From NCBI RefSeq assembly GCF_943737005.1, contig NZ_CALSFU010000020.1, positions 1 to 64,000 on the forward strand: 64,000 nucleotides of DNA, in the 5' to 3' direction. Both the position numbers and the translations under genes were made by a program. Source of the stretch: Achromobacter sp. Marseille-Q4962. GTDB taxonomy: Bacteria > Pseudomonadota > Gammaproteobacteria > Burkholderiales > Burkholderiaceae_B. How positions within the stretch are numbered: the stretch's first letter is position 1; every line of letters begins with the position of its first letter. Below the pieces are notes generated by a model. The model was given only the letters and a program-made list of their open reading frames with translations, searched no databases and was not told the origin of the DNA. Shown in pieces: positions 1-9,769 of the stretch.

Positions 1-33
1 GCCATTACCTTGATCTCCACTGCTTGCTCCTGA

Positions 34-174
34 GTCAACATTGTCGGTGGCCAAAAAGCCACCATCATTGCCCAGGTGGGTCAGATTTACTCCGACGGGG
101 TGGGTCAGTATTACACCGGCGCTAACAAGTGGGCCTGTGTGTCAGCGGCGTATTCGCCGTGGTTCTCGGCCTGA
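34..174 (+). pseudogene. Phage-like gene fragment (3' end), unidentified
   Basis: A 46-codon frame is open between TGA stops at 31-33 and 172-174 and has no convincing start or ribosome binding site. The translation looks like real protein (GQIYSDGVGQYYTGANKW, then WACVSAAYSPWFSA), so it is probably the remnant end of a phage structural or accessory protein that I cannot name. It lies inside the integrated element. Positions 127-148 are identical to 22 nt of a spacer in the CRISPR array at 52570-52601, and the match keeps the codon phase KWACVSA. That is independent support for a phage origin. The sequence from 175 to 348 shows nothing I can support. Confidence 0.35.
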
Positions 175-348
175 CGTATGGAATAAGCGTAACGATGAGC
201 CACGCTGCAGCCTTTCAAGAGCGCAAATTGAGACGCCCGCGCCGCTCGGTGTAAACGGCGTTATCACCGGCCCAATCAGAAGGTGCGCCGCCAAGACAGC
301 CATCGCCTGCGTGGTCCTGGTGGTCCAAAACGCAGAAACAACGCAGAG

Positions 349-1617
349 ATGAACATGAAGGAAACCCGCTACCCGGTCGAGATCACGCTCGGAGGGAACA
401 CACGCATCTACTCTCCGGAGTTCCAGGCCGAGGAACAGTACGCTGCGGCCTGGAAGAGAGTCCTGTTGCTCTCTCATGGAAAAGCCGAGGTGCGGTGCTG
501 CTGCCTCGGTCCCGGCGACAAGCGGCTGTCGATTCACAGCCGCTCGAATTCGGACGCCTTCCATCTGGCTCGATTTCCTGAGACTGGCCCCGAGCATAGC
601 GAGGACTGCATCTACTACGGCGTGGATCCGAACATGTCGGGGCTCGGAGCGTACCGGCGCGGAGTCGTTCAGGAGCTGGATGACGGCAACGTCAAGATCA
701 AGCTCAAGGTGGGACTGCAGCAGCGCGCCGCCACCGCGCCGCAGGAGGAACAAACAGGAACCTCGTCCGAAGCCAAGAAACCAGCAGGCCGAGGACGGCC
801 AGGCCAGGCGAGCATGACACTGCTGGGGCTGCTGCACTACTTGTGGACAGAGGCCGGCTTCCATACCTGGTCGCCGTCCATGCAAGGCAAACGCAACCTT
901 GGCGTGTTGCATTACCACTTGCTGCAAGTTGCCAGCTCAACCTACGCGGGAAAAGTGCGGCTATCCAGCAATCTGCTCATCGGCACTCCCACTGCGGCTG
1001 GCCGGCAGGCCGAGCTCAACAAGGCCAAGGCTGTCGAGGCCATGAACCGGCGCCGCCGCCTGGTGATCGTCGCACCCCTAGCTCAATACCAGGCAGGCAT
1101 GGAGGAAGGTTCGCGATTACCCATCTCCGGCTACCACGGGATTCCTCATTTGCAGGTAACCAGGGAGATCTGGGACGTGCTGCAACGCCGGTTTGTGAGC
1201 GAACTGAACAGCTGGATGGCCGGCGACCAGGTCGTTGCGATTGTACAGACGGATGTTCCGACCCCTGCCACTGGCTCGATGCAAGCACGGGTGGTCGACG
1301 CTGCCCTGATGGTCACGACCCCTCAGTGGATCCCCGTCGATTCCGGCTATGAGGCCGCGGTCGTCGCTGCTCTGGTGGCCGAAAACCGGCGCTTCGAGAA
1401 GCCGCTGCGTTTCGACGCAGGCGAAGACCGGGTGTTTCCGGATTTTTGGCTGCGGGACCGGGCGGAAGATCTGCCGATGGAAGTATGGGGACGCACCGAC
1501 CCAGATTACATAGCACGCAAGGAGCAGAAAATCGTCCACTACGATGAGAAGTATGGTCCTGGCAAGTGGTGGCAATGGGATGCCACCACCGGGTCTGCCA
1601 TACCCCCATTCCCGTGA
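349..1617 (+). CDS. DUF1173 family protein of mobile elements
   Basis: Encodes about 422 residues. The N-terminal part has the pattern I associate with DUF1173 proteins: a cysteine pair (RCCCLG), then FHLARFPETGPEHSEDC, a His/Cys arrangement that could bind metal (inference). The C-terminal part has conserved DFWLRD and MEVWGR blocks of the kind seen at the end of such proteins. Function is unknown; the family is typical of plasmids, integrative elements and genomic islands, which fits the integrase downstream. The start is uncertain: ATG at 349 or 355 precede the conserved MKETRYPVEITLGG, and neither has a strong ribosome binding site. An upstream in-frame ATG at 283 would add low-complexity residues with no family resemblance. 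Confidence 0.65.
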   Translation: MNMKETRYPVEITLGGNTRIYSPEFQAEEQYAAAWKRVLLLSHGKAEVRCCCLGPGDKRLSIHSRSNSDAFHLARFPETGPEHSEDCIYYGVDPNMSGLGAYRRGVVQELDDGNVKIKLKVGLQQRAATAPQEEQTGTSSEAKKPAGRGRPGQASMTLLGLLHYLWTEAGFHTWSPSMQGKRNLGVLHYHLLQVASSTYAGKVRLSSNLLIGTPTAAGRQAELNKAKAVEAMNRRRRLVIVAPLAQYQAGMEEGSRLPISGYHGIPHLQVTREIWDVLQRRFVSELNSWMAGDQVVAIVQTDVPTPATGSMQARVVDAALMVTTPQWIPVDSGYEAAVVAALVAENRRFEKPLRFDAGEDRVFPDFWLRDRAEDLPMEVWGRTDPDYIARKEQKIVHYDEKYGPGKWWQWDATTGSAIPPFP

Positions 1618-1634
1618 ATTTCCGCGAGCGAGGC

Positions 1635-2015
1635 ATGATTGCTGCACTTGGAATTATGACCAACCATAACAACGCCGCCCAGGCGGCAGAGCAAGACCCG
1701 ATCAACGCCGCTATCCTCATTCTGACCGAGGAAGCGGATACTCTGAGTGACTGCCACACAAGGACCATAGGCGACTGGGCGGGCGAAGATGAAGTCAAGG
1801 CAAGGTACGACCACATCCGCGCCATCATCGCTGCGCTGTCCAAGCTGCGCGCCCCTGTAGCCGATGAGCGGGCGGCGTTTGAGAACAGGTTCCCGTCCGC
1901 CAGAAACGACCTAGTGACTCACGGCGTGTACCTGCACCAGCGTAACCAAGACCGCTGGGAAGCATGGCAAGCCCGCGCCGCCCTGGCCGCTACGAAAGGG
2001 GAAAGCAATGAATGA
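1635..2015 (+). CDS. Small phage-type hypothetical protein
   Basis: About 126 residues, starting at the ATG preceded by GCGAGG, just after the DUF1173 gene; ATG at 1656 is an alternative. The C-terminal segment, a hydrophilic run ending WEAWQARAALAA, resembles the repeated W-x-A-W-Q-A-R ending of small proteins in betaproteobacterial prophages. No enzymatic motif is visible. The last codons overlap the next gene by 8 bases (ATG at 2008 inside the end of this frame), so the two are probably translationally coupled. Function is not known to me. Confidence 0.55.
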   Translation: MIAALGIMTNHNNAAQAAEQDPINAAILILTEEADTLSDCHTRTIGDWAGEDEVKARYDHIRAIIAALSKLRAPVADERAAFENRFPSARNDLVTHGVYLHQRNQDRWEAWQARAALAATKGESNE

Positions 2016-2529
2016 CGTACTGAATGATGCGCTGTCGAACCTGGAACACGACAACTACGAGCGCAGCCACAAGGGGTACGAGAATCGACAGGCCGATGTT
2101 GCGATGATCCGCGCCGCCCTGGCCGCGCAGCCTGCCGCGAGCGCGGAGCCGAGCGACGCCCTGAGTGAAAACGAATGGTATGACCTCGCACAGCGGCACG
2201 CGACGCGGGACTGGAACGGTAACGGCTATATGGCGGCGATCCAGGCTGTATGTCTCGATTTTCTATCCCGCTACGGCAGGCCCGCAGGGGAGGCGCAGCC
2301 GGTGGCGTGGGTCGCCGCCGATACGCTCAACTCCCCGCATCCGAAGAGCATTTCGTCGCTCGTCTATATGTCGCAGATCGACCAGGATCGGGGCCGTGAA
2401 TACGTGCCGCTCTACGCCGCACAAGCCTCTGTTCGGCCACCCCAGCGGCAAGCGCGCAGACACGCACTGGATGACGTTCATGAAGCCGTCCCACCCCACC
2501 CAGCACAACGACGGAGGCGCGGTGTATGA
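2008..2529 (+). CDS. Phage-type hypothetical protein, C-terminus possibly frameshifted
   Basis: 173 residues, overlapping the gene before (8 bp) and the alpA-like gene after (4 bp), so it sits in a tight phage-style operon. Residues 1-145 look like a normal soluble protein with SENEWYDLAQRHATRDW and a REYVPLYAAQ segment common in prophage proteins. The last ~30 residues become arginine- and proline-rich. In another frame the same DNA (about 2427-2530) reads GHPSGKRADTHWMTFMKP, whose THWM resembles the end of DUF551-type phage proteins. A single frameshift near 2430 would explain this; a sequencing error or real decay cannot be told apart here. Function unknown. Confidence 0.5.
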   Translation: MNDVLNDALSNLEHDNYERSHKGYENRQADVAMIRAALAAQPAASAEPSDALSENEWYDLAQRHATRDWNGNGYMAAIQAVCLDFLSRYGRPAGEAQPVAWVAADTLNSPHPKSISSLVYMSQIDQDRGREYVPLYAAQASVRPPQRQARRHALDDVHEAVPPHPAQRRRRGV

Positions 2530-2765
2530 GTGACACCGAAAAAATTCTGGTGACCGCCACCGAGGCGGCCAGCATGCTTTCCATTGGCCGCTCCACATTC
2601 TTCCGCAAGGTGGCGAGCGGTTATTTGCCGAAGCCGGTGAAGATCGGCGGAGCTACGCGCTGGCGTCTGGATGACCTGCGCGCTGTAGGTCGAGCCAATC
2701 GGCCCACCATTGCATCAGCAGCCGACGCTGCGGCAGGTACTGAGCCCGGTTGTACGCAGCCCTGA
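2526..2765 (+). CDS. AlpA-family excisionase/regulator
   Basis: 79 residues. The first 55 form the short helix-turn-helix module of AlpA/MerR-like excisionases: TEAASMLSIGRSTFFRKV, then YLPKPVKIGGATRWRLDDL. These proteins act as recombination directionality factors or activate the integrase of P4- and CP4-57-like elements (family knowledge). The start ATG overlaps the stop of the preceding gene in an ATGA arrangement. The 3' third overlaps the 3' end of the convergent integrase gene by 113 bp. Such antisense overlap is unusual and could let excisionase transcription interfere with integrase expression. Confidence 0.8.
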   Translation: MSDTEKILVTATEAASMLSIGRSTFFRKVASGYLPKPVKIGGATRWRLDDLRAVGRANRPTIASAADAAAGTEPGCTQP

Positions 2766-3816
2766 CTTCATCGACCTCCTTGTGCGCAAGTTGCCGCTCG
2801 ATCACGTCATGCTCAAACGACGACTGTTCGTTGAGCACGGTGGATGCCAGCGCGCGAAATCCGTGGGCCGTCATGCGCCCACGGTATCCCAGACGATACA
2901 GCGCGAACAGGAAAGTATTTTCTGACAGCGGTTTGCCGCGCGACAGCGGAGATTCCAGCACCAGCTCCGACTCGCCGGTCAGCAAGCGCAACTGCGCCAG
3001 CACTGCCTGGGCCTGCCGAGACAGCGGCACAACGTGTGGCACGCGGAGTTTCATCCTGCTATCCGGCACCACCCACACCCCACCGTCCTCGCGCAGCTCA
3101 TCCCATCGCATGGCGCGCAGTTCCCCCACGCGCACGAACGTCAGCGCCAGCAGTTGCAGCCCCAGGCGAGTTATCGGCTCGTCGTAGGTATCGATCAGGC
3201 GGAGCAATTCGCCGGCCTCGGACGGCGGGATGCTGGCCATCGGCTTGCGCACCTTGCGGGCTTGCAGCACGCGCACTAGGCCGGCCGCGCCGTGGCTTTC
3301 CAGGATCCCCACGTCCTGAGCGTAGTTGAACACCGCCGTGATGCGGCCAGCCACCCGATGGGCAGTCTCGACGCGCCCTCCTTCCTGCGCGGCCTGGACG
3401 ACCTCGACCAGTTCCGGGCGCCGGATGGTGTCGATAGGCATTGCTCCGATCTTCGGGTACACGAACCGCTCAAGAGTCCCGGCCACCTGACCCTGGTGCT
3501 TGATGTTGGACAGACCCGGCAACTTGACCTTCAGCCACGCCTTTGCAACCTCCCGGAACGTCGGCGCGGCCGCTTTGTCCTCAGGCGTTCCCCTTCCGCT
3601 CTTGGCCATACCATGAGCGGCCCTGGCCTGTGCCAGGCTCATGCCGGGGTATCGCCCGTAGGTACGCGTTTTCTGTTTGCCGTCCTGCTGATAGTTGGCG
3701 CGCCAACTTTTCAGTCCTGTGGGCGCTACGTACAGGTACAACCCTGCGCCATCAGCGAGTTTGTAGGGTTTTTCGGCCGGCTTGGCAGCGTCAACCTGCC
3801 GCACGGTTAATGTCAT
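2653..3816 (-). CDS. Tyrosine site-specific integrase (P4-like)
   Basis: 387 residues. The start is the ATG at 3816, preceded by CTGGAG at good spacing; a longer frame running to 4023 would enter the tRNA gene and is rejected. The N-terminal arm-binding domain has LADGAGLYLYVAPTG and KSWRANY, as in DUF4102 integrases. The C-terminal catalytic domain shows the arginine of FVRVGELRAMRW, the H-x-x-R box HGFRALASTVLNE, and the H/Y end LAHKEVDEVRAAYNRAQY. It would catalyse integration and excision at the adjacent tRNA-Ser gene, whose 3' end lies 160 bp away. The gene is convergent with and overlaps the alpA-like gene. Confidence 0.93.
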   Translation of the reverse strand: MTLTVRQVDAAKPAEKPYKLADGAGLYLYVAPTGLKSWRANYQQDGKQKTRTYGRYPGMSLAQARAAHGMAKSGRGTPEDKAAAPTFREVAKAWLKVKLPGLSNIKHQGQVAGTLERFVYPKIGAMPIDTIRRPELVEVVQAAQEGGRVETAHRVAGRITAVFNYAQDVGILESHGAAGLVRVLQARKVRKPMASIPPSEAGELLRLIDTYDEPITRLGLQLLALTFVRVGELRAMRWDELREDGGVWVVPDSRMKLRVPHVVPLSRQAQAVLAQLRLLTGESELVLESPLSRGKPLSENTFLFALYRLGYRGRMTAHGFRALASTVLNEQSSFEHDVIERQLAHKEVDEVRAAYNRAQYLPQRRLLMQWWADWLDLQRAGHPDASA

Positions 3817-3920
3817 GGTATCGCCTCCAGTTATGCCACGGCGGATACCACGATTGTCTGTTAGATTGAGCGGCACCGACCGAGACTGAGCGGGCCTATT
3901 ATGCACTGACCAGCCAAGAA

Positions 3921-3953
3921 GAAAGCCCCACCCAGAGACTGAGTGGGGCTTTC
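3921..3953 (-). terminator. Hairpin between integrase gene and tRNA-Ser
   Basis: Perfect 11-bp inverted repeat GAAAGCCCCAC / GTGGGGCTTTC with an 11-nt loop. Read on the minus strand it is followed by TTCTT, so it can end transcripts leaving the tRNA-Ser gene before they enter the integrase. It lies on the island side of the presumed attachment site and so may have come with the element. Confidence 0.55.
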
Positions 3954-3975
3954 TGAAGCTGCTTGAGATTGTTCT

Positions 3976-4001
3976 TGGCGGAGACGGTGGGATTCGAACC
4001 C
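3976..4001. other. Presumed attachment site (attL/attR) in tRNA-Ser 3' end
   Basis: Tyrosine integrases of this type normally recombine within the T arm and 3' end of a tRNA gene and restore the gene on integration. The integrase lies immediately beyond this end and the island genes lie to its left, so one attachment half-site should be here. The partner copy would be outside the window to the left, so the exact core cannot be fixed. Confidence 0.4.
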
Positions 4002-4068
4002 ACGATGCAGTTTTTGGCCACATACTCCCTTAGCAGGGGAGCCCCTTCAGCCTCTCGGGCACGTCTCC
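3976..4068 (-). tRNA. tRNA-Ser (GCT anticodon)
   Basis: The minus strand folds as a class II tRNA. The acceptor stem is GGAGAC / GTCTCC, the anticodon stem-loop CTCCC-CTGCTAA-GGGAG gives anticodon GCT, there is a long variable arm, the T arm contains GGTTCGAATCCC, and CCA is encoded (3976-3978). The 5' end is at 4068. A tyrosine integrase gene lies directly downstream, the usual position for an element integrated into the 3' end of a tRNA gene. Confidence 0.97.
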
Positions 4069-4148
4069 GAAGAATTCGAGATTCTAGCAGAATTTTTTGC
4101 TTGTGGCCCCATATGCGGGCCGCCGGGCAAAAAACCCGCAGAGGCCCG

Positions 4149-5414
4149 TCATTCCTTGGGCGCGGGCACCTGGTCCAGGCCGAACGCCTTGTGCAGGGCG
4201 CGCACGCCCAGCTCCATGTACTTGTCGTCGATGATGACGGACGTCTTGATCTCGCTGGTGCTGATCATCTGGATGTTGATGCCCTCTTCCGAGAGCGTCT
4301 GGAACATCAGGCTGGCCACGCCCACGTGCGAGCGCATGCCGATGCCGACGATGGACACCTTGGCGACCTTTTCGTCGGTGACCAGCTCGCGCGCGCCCAC
4401 GGCGGGCACGACTTCGCGCTTGAGCAGGTCGACCGTGCGCGCGAACTCGTTGCGGTTCACGGTGAAGGAGAAGTCGGTGGTGCCGGCCACAGACTGGTTC
4501 TGCACGATCATGTCGACGTCGATGTTGGCGGCGGCGACGGGGCCCAGGATGGAGAAGGCGATGCCGGGCTTGTCCGGCACGGCCAGCAGGGTGATTTTGG
4601 CTTCGTCGCGGCTGAAGGCGATGCCGGAGACAACGGCGGCTTCCATTTTTTCGTCTTCCTCAAAAGTAATCAGCGTGCCCGAACGCATTTCTTCTTCGAG
4701 CGGGATGAGCGGGTCGGTCAGCGAGGACAGCACCCGCGTCGGCACACGGTATTTGCCGGCGAATTCCACCGAACGGATCTGCAGCACCTTGGAACCCAGC
4801 GAAGCCATTTCGAGCATTTCCTCGAAGGAAACGACGGACATGCGGCGGGCTTCGGGCACCACGCGCGGATCGGTGGTGTAGACCCCGTCGACGTCCGTGT
4901 AGATCAGGCATTCGTCGGCTTTGATGGCGGCCGCCACGGCCACAGCCGAGGTGTCGGAGCCGCCGCGGCCCAGGGTGGTGATGTTGCCGCCGTCGTCCAC
5001 GCCCTGGAAGCCCGTCACGATGACCACGCGGCCGGCGTCCAGGTCGGCGCGGATGCGCGCATCGTCGATGGAGGAAATGCGGGCCTTGGTGTAGGCGGAG
5101 TCGGTGCGCACGGGAACCTGCCAGCCGGCATAGCTGCGCGCCGGCACGCCCTCGGCCTGCAGCGCGATGGCGAGCAGGCCGCTGCTGGCCTGTTCGCCGG
5201 TGGCGGCGATCATGTCGAGCTCGCGTCCGTCGGGCTGGGGGGTAATCTCGCGCGCCAGACCGAGCAGGCGGTTGGTTTCGCCTGCCATGGCCGAGGGCAC
5301 CACGACAACCTGGTGGCCGGCGGCGTGCCACTTCGCGACGCGGCGCGCCACGTTCTTGATGCGCTCGATCGAGCCCATCGAGGTACCGCCATATTTGTGA
5401 ACGATCAGGGACAT
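4149..5414 (-). CDS. lysC: Aspartokinase
   Basis: 421 residues. Phosphorylates L-aspartate, the first step toward lysine, threonine and methionine. The N-terminal kinase domain begins VHKYGGTSMGS and carries TLGRGGSDTSAVA and TDVDGVYTTDPR; the C-terminal half contains two ACT domains (VSGIAFSRDEAKITLL; VSIVGIGMRSHVGVA) for feedback by lysine/threonine. The ATG at 5414 is the start expected for the family. The same frame stays open far upstream, but that part overlaps tilS in another frame and is not coding. It is the last gene of the leftward run cysS-(glycosylase)-accA-tilS-lysC, 91 bp after tilS. The tRNA-Ser gene follows 80 bp beyond. Confidence 0.97.
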   Translation of the reverse strand: MSLIVHKYGGTSMGSIERIKNVARRVAKWHAAGHQVVVVPSAMAGETNRLLGLAREITPQPDGRELDMIAATGEQASSGLLAIALQAEGVPARSYAGWQVPVRTDSAYTKARISSIDDARIRADLDAGRVVIVTGFQGVDDGGNITTLGRGGSDTSAVAVAAAIKADECLIYTDVDGVYTTDPRVVPEARRMSVVSFEEMLEMASLGSKVLQIRSVEFAGKYRVPTRVLSSLTDPLIPLEEEMRSGTLITFEEDEKMEAAVVSGIAFSRDEAKITLLAVPDKPGIAFSILGPVAAANIDVDMIVQNQSVAGTTDFSFTVNRNEFARTVDLLKREVVPAVGARELVTDEKVAKVSIVGIGMRSHVGVASLMFQTLSEEGINIQMISTSEIKTSVIIDDKYMELGVRALHKAFGLDQVPAPKE

Positions 5415-5505
5415 CTCGTACTCTGGCTGGGGAACCCGCCGCAAGAAGTATTGACGGGCAAAGCCACATATTCTAACGCGGCGGTAAAAAATTGCGCAGC
5501 GCCGG

Positions 5506-6597
5506 CTATTTTTCGTCCGTGGGGCGCACGGCCCGGGACGGCCGCGGTTCCATCCATACGCGCCCCCGGTGGCAGCGCACCGCATGGCCGGCCTGCTCCA
5601 CCCGCAGCTGGCGGTCGTGGCCCAGGCTGTGCAGGCCGCGCAACTGGCGCAGCAGGTCGCGCATGCGGGCGTCGGTGGGCATGCGCGCCCCGCACAGCCC
5701 GAACCAGTAGCGCAGCACTTGCGCCTGGCGCGGCGCGGAAAGACGGCGCCAGGCGGCCAGCGAGAACGACCGTCCGTCGGGCGCGGGGTCCAGCCCGGCG
5801 AAATCGCCGCGCGCCACTTCTTCGAGAATCTGCGCGGCCTCGGCCATGTGGCCGGCATGGCGGGCCACGATGGCGCGCCAGCCCGGCCAGCGCGCATCCA
5901 GCACGGGCGCGAGCAGTTCGCGCACCGCCGCCCGCGTGTAGCGCGGATCGGCGTTGGTGGGGTCTTGCACCGGACGCCAGCCGGTGGCGGCCTCGAAGGC
6001 CGCCGCGGCGTCGAGAATGGCCGCGCGGTCCTGGTCGAGCCACGGGCGCAGGTAGCGCACGCCATCGCGTTCGGACGCGGGCGCCATGGCCGCCATGCCC
6101 GCCACGCCCGTGCCGCGCAGCAGGCGCAGCAGCACGGTTTCGGCCTGGTCGCCGCGGTGGTGCGCGAGCAGCACGGCGCACACGCCGTGCCCGCGGGCCA
6201 GGCGCCCCAGGGCCTGATAGCGGGCTTCGCGCGCGGCCGCTTCCTCGCCCTTGCCGTCGGGCCGAACCAGCACGCGTTCGACCGCCACCGGCGCCTCCAG
6301 CAGCGCGCCCAGCTCGCGCACCCGGCGCTCCCACTCATCGGCCGCGGACTGCAGGCCATGGTGGACGTGGAAGATCGTCAGGGCCAGGCCCAGCTCGCGC
6401 GCCGCCGCGGCCGCATGCGCGGCCAGCATGGCGGAGTCGGCGCCGCCGCTGACGGCCACGCCCACGCGCGCGCCGCGCGCGCACGGGCCGCCCAGCGCCA
6501 GGCGCAGGGCGGCCAGCAGGCCGGCATGGGGAAAAGCGGCGGGAGCCGCCGCAAGCGCTCCCGCAGGACTGGGCTGGGGCGGTTGCGGGCGGGTCAT
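5506..6597 (-). CDS. tilS: tRNA(Ile)-lysidine synthase
   Basis: 363 residues. Adds lysine to C34 of the CAU-anticodon tRNA-Ile so that it reads AUA. The N-terminal PP-loop ATPase motif is VAVSGGADSAML, followed by FHVHHGLQ and AHHRGDQAETVLLRLLRG, all diagnostic. The C-terminal part is shorter than in the 430-residue E. coli enzyme, as is common in betaproteobacteria. It lies 54 bp after accA and before lysC on the same strand. Confidence 0.93.
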   Translation of the reverse strand: MTRPQPPQPSPAGALAAAPAAFPHAGLLAALRLALGGPCARGARVGVAVSGGADSAMLAAHAAAAARELGLALTIFHVHHGLQSAADEWERRVRELGALLEAPVAVERVLVRPDGKGEEAAAREARYQALGRLARGHGVCAVLLAHHRGDQAETVLLRLLRGTGVAGMAAMAPASERDGVRYLRPWLDQDRAAILDAAAAFEAATGWRPVQDPTNADPRYTRAAVRELLAPVLDARWPGWRAIVARHAGHMAEAAQILEEVARGDFAGLDPAPDGRSFSLAAWRRLSAPRQAQVLRYWFGLCGARMPTDARMRDLLRQLRGLHSLGHDRQLRVEQAGHAVRCHRGRVWMEPRPSRAVRPTDEK

Positions 6598-6651
6598 GTC
6601 GCGGGCGCGGAATGGAACCGCCGCGCCGGCAGGCCGGCGCGCGGCGGCGCC

Positions 6652-7617
6652 TTAGGCGCGCACTTCCTGGAAAGCGCCGTAGGACAGCAAGCGTTGCACC
6701 CGCTGTTCCACCAGTTGCTCGGGCGTCATGCCCTGGAGCTGGCGCAGCGCGTCGCCCAGGGCGCGGCGCAGCAGGCGCGCCATGACGCGGGGGTCGCGGT
6801 GCGCGCCGCCCACGGGCTCGTTGACGACGCGGTCGATGAGGCCCAGGTCTTTCAGGCGCGGCGCGATGATGGCCAGCGCCTCGGCGGCCTCGGGCGCCTT
6901 GTCGGCGCTGCGCCACAGAATGGACGCGCAGCCTTCGGGCGAGATCACCGCGTAGGTGGCGTATTGCAGCATGAGCACGGTATTGCCCACGGCAATGGCC
7001 AGGGCGCCGCCGGAGCCGCCTTCGCCGATGATGGTGACGATGATGGGCACCTTGAGCTCGGCCATGGCGTAGAGGTTGTGGCCGATGGCCTCGGACTGCC
7101 CGCGCTCTTCGGCGCCGATGCCCGGATAGGCGCCCGGGGTGTCCACGAAGGTGAAGACGGGCATATTGAACTTCTCGGCCAGGCGCATCAGCCGCAGGGC
7201 CTTGCGGTAGCCCTCGGGACGCGGCATGCCGAAGTTGCGCGCGGCGCGCTCTTTGGTGTCGCGGCCCTTCTGGTGCCCGATGACCATGCAGGGCATGCCG
7301 TTGAAACGGGCCAGGCCGCCCACGATGGACTGGTCGTCGGCGTACATGCGGTCGCCATGCAGTTCGTGGAAGTCGGTGAAGATCTCGCGCACGTAGTCCA
7401 GCGTGTAGGGGCGCTGGGGATGGCGCGCGACCAGGGCCGTCTGCCAGGGCGTGAGCTTGGCGTAGATCTCCTTGGCCAGCGTCTGGCTCTTTTGCTGGAG
7501 CCGGCCGATTTCGTCGGAGATGTCCACCGCCGAGTCGGCCTGCACATAGCGCAGCTGCTCGATCTTGTTTTCAAGCTCGGCAAGCGGTTGTTCAAATTCC
7601 AGGAATGTATTGCGCAT
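6652..7617 (-). CDS. accA: Acetyl-CoA carboxylase carboxyltransferase subunit alpha
   Basis: 321 residues, the usual length. With AccD it transfers carboxyl from biotin to acetyl-CoA to make malonyl-CoA for fatty acid synthesis. Visible blocks are the N-terminal coiled region [16 protein letters not shown], then [41 protein letters not shown], and the oxyanion-hole segment [11 protein letters not shown]. The start at 7617 agrees with the family N-terminus (MRNTFLEFE). It is followed by tilS after 54 bp and preceded by a DNA glycosylase gene 36 bp away, so cotranscription is likely. Confidence 0.97.
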   Translation of the reverse strand: MRNTFLEFEQPLAELENKIEQLRYVQADSAVDISDEIGRLQQKSQTLAKEIYAKLTPWQTALVARHPQRPYTLDYVREIFTDFHELHGDRMYADDQSIVGGLARFNGMPCMVIGHQKGRDTKERAARNFGMPRPEGYRKALRLMRLAEKFNMPVFTFVDTPGAYPGIGAEERGQSEAIGHNLYAMAELKVPIIVTIIGEGGSGGALAIAVGNTVLMLQYATYAVISPEGCASILWRSADKAPEAAEALAIIAPRLKDLGLIDRVVNEPVGGAHRDPRVMARLLRRALGDALRQLQGMTPEQLVEQRVQRLLSYGAFQEVRA

Positions 7618-7653
7618 GTAGTGTGGTTCCGTTGATGGGCAACCTGGCGGGCG

Positions 7654-8298
7654 TCAGTACTGAACCGGCGTCGGTTCCAGACTGCGCCAGAGATACCAGG
7701 TGGCCACGGTACGCCAGGGTTGCCACGCCAGCGAGACCTCGCGAGCCTCGAAGCGCGAGACAGGCTCGCCGCTGAAATAGTGTAGCGAGATTGCCTTGAG
7801 CAACCCAAGATCATCGAGCGGCAGCACGTCGGGCCGCTGCAGATTGAAAATCAAAAACATCTCGGCCGTCCAGCGGCCGATGCCGCGGATGGCGACCAGT
7901 TCCGCGATGACGGCCTCGTCGTCCATGGCGGCCCATTTCTCGGGATGGACGCGGCGCTCGCCGAAGTGGGCGGCCAGGTCCAGCACGTATTCCGCCTTGC
8001 GCTGCGACAGGCCGGCCTTGCGCAGGCCCTCCACGCCGGTGCGCAGCACGGCCACGGGCGTGGGACGCTTGCCCACGGTTTCGAGAAAGCGGCCCCAGAC
8101 CGCGTCGGCGGCCTTGGTGGAAACCTGCTGGCCCACGATGGCGCGCGCCAGCGTGACGAAGGGCGTGCCGCGCGAGGTCAGCCACACCTGCGGATGCTGC
8201 GGAATGATCTTCTTGAGAATGCGGTCGCGGCGCATGAGATGCGCGACCGCGGCTTCCCAATAGTCGGGTTTGGGAATCTCGATATCGGCGATGGACAT
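7654..8298 (-). CDS. DNA-3-methyladenine glycosylase II-type (HhH-GPD)
   Basis: 214 residues. Removes alkylated bases such as 3-methyladenine in base excision repair. The helix-hairpin-helix/GPD fold is shown by VAIRGIGRWTAEMFLIF and the catalytic aspartate region LPLDDLGLLKAI. It lacks the N-terminal AlkA domain of the 280-residue E. coli enzyme and matches the short form. The start at 8298 (MSIADIEIPKPDYWE) is chosen because the longer open frame upstream overlaps cysS. It sits 16 bp after cysS and 36 bp before accA. Confidence 0.88.
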   Translation of the reverse strand: MSIADIEIPKPDYWEAAVAHLMRRDRILKKIIPQHPQVWLTSRGTPFVTLARAIVGQQVSTKAADAVWGRFLETVGKRPTPVAVLRTGVEGLRKAGLSQRKAEYVLDLAAHFGERRVHPEKWAAMDDEAVIAELVAIRGIGRWTAEMFLIFNLQRPDVLPLDDLGLLKAISLHYFSGEPVSRFEAREVSLAWQPWRTVATWYLWRSLEPTPVQY

Positions 8299-8314
8299 GT
8301 CTGACGATTCCCGC

Positions 8315-9769
<1,455 letters not shown>

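Noticed and set aside
5415-6359. N-terminal extension of the lysC frame giving 736 residues
   Set aside because: The extension overlaps tilS in another frame, is arginine/alanine-rich and shows no family similarity; lysC starts normally at 5414.
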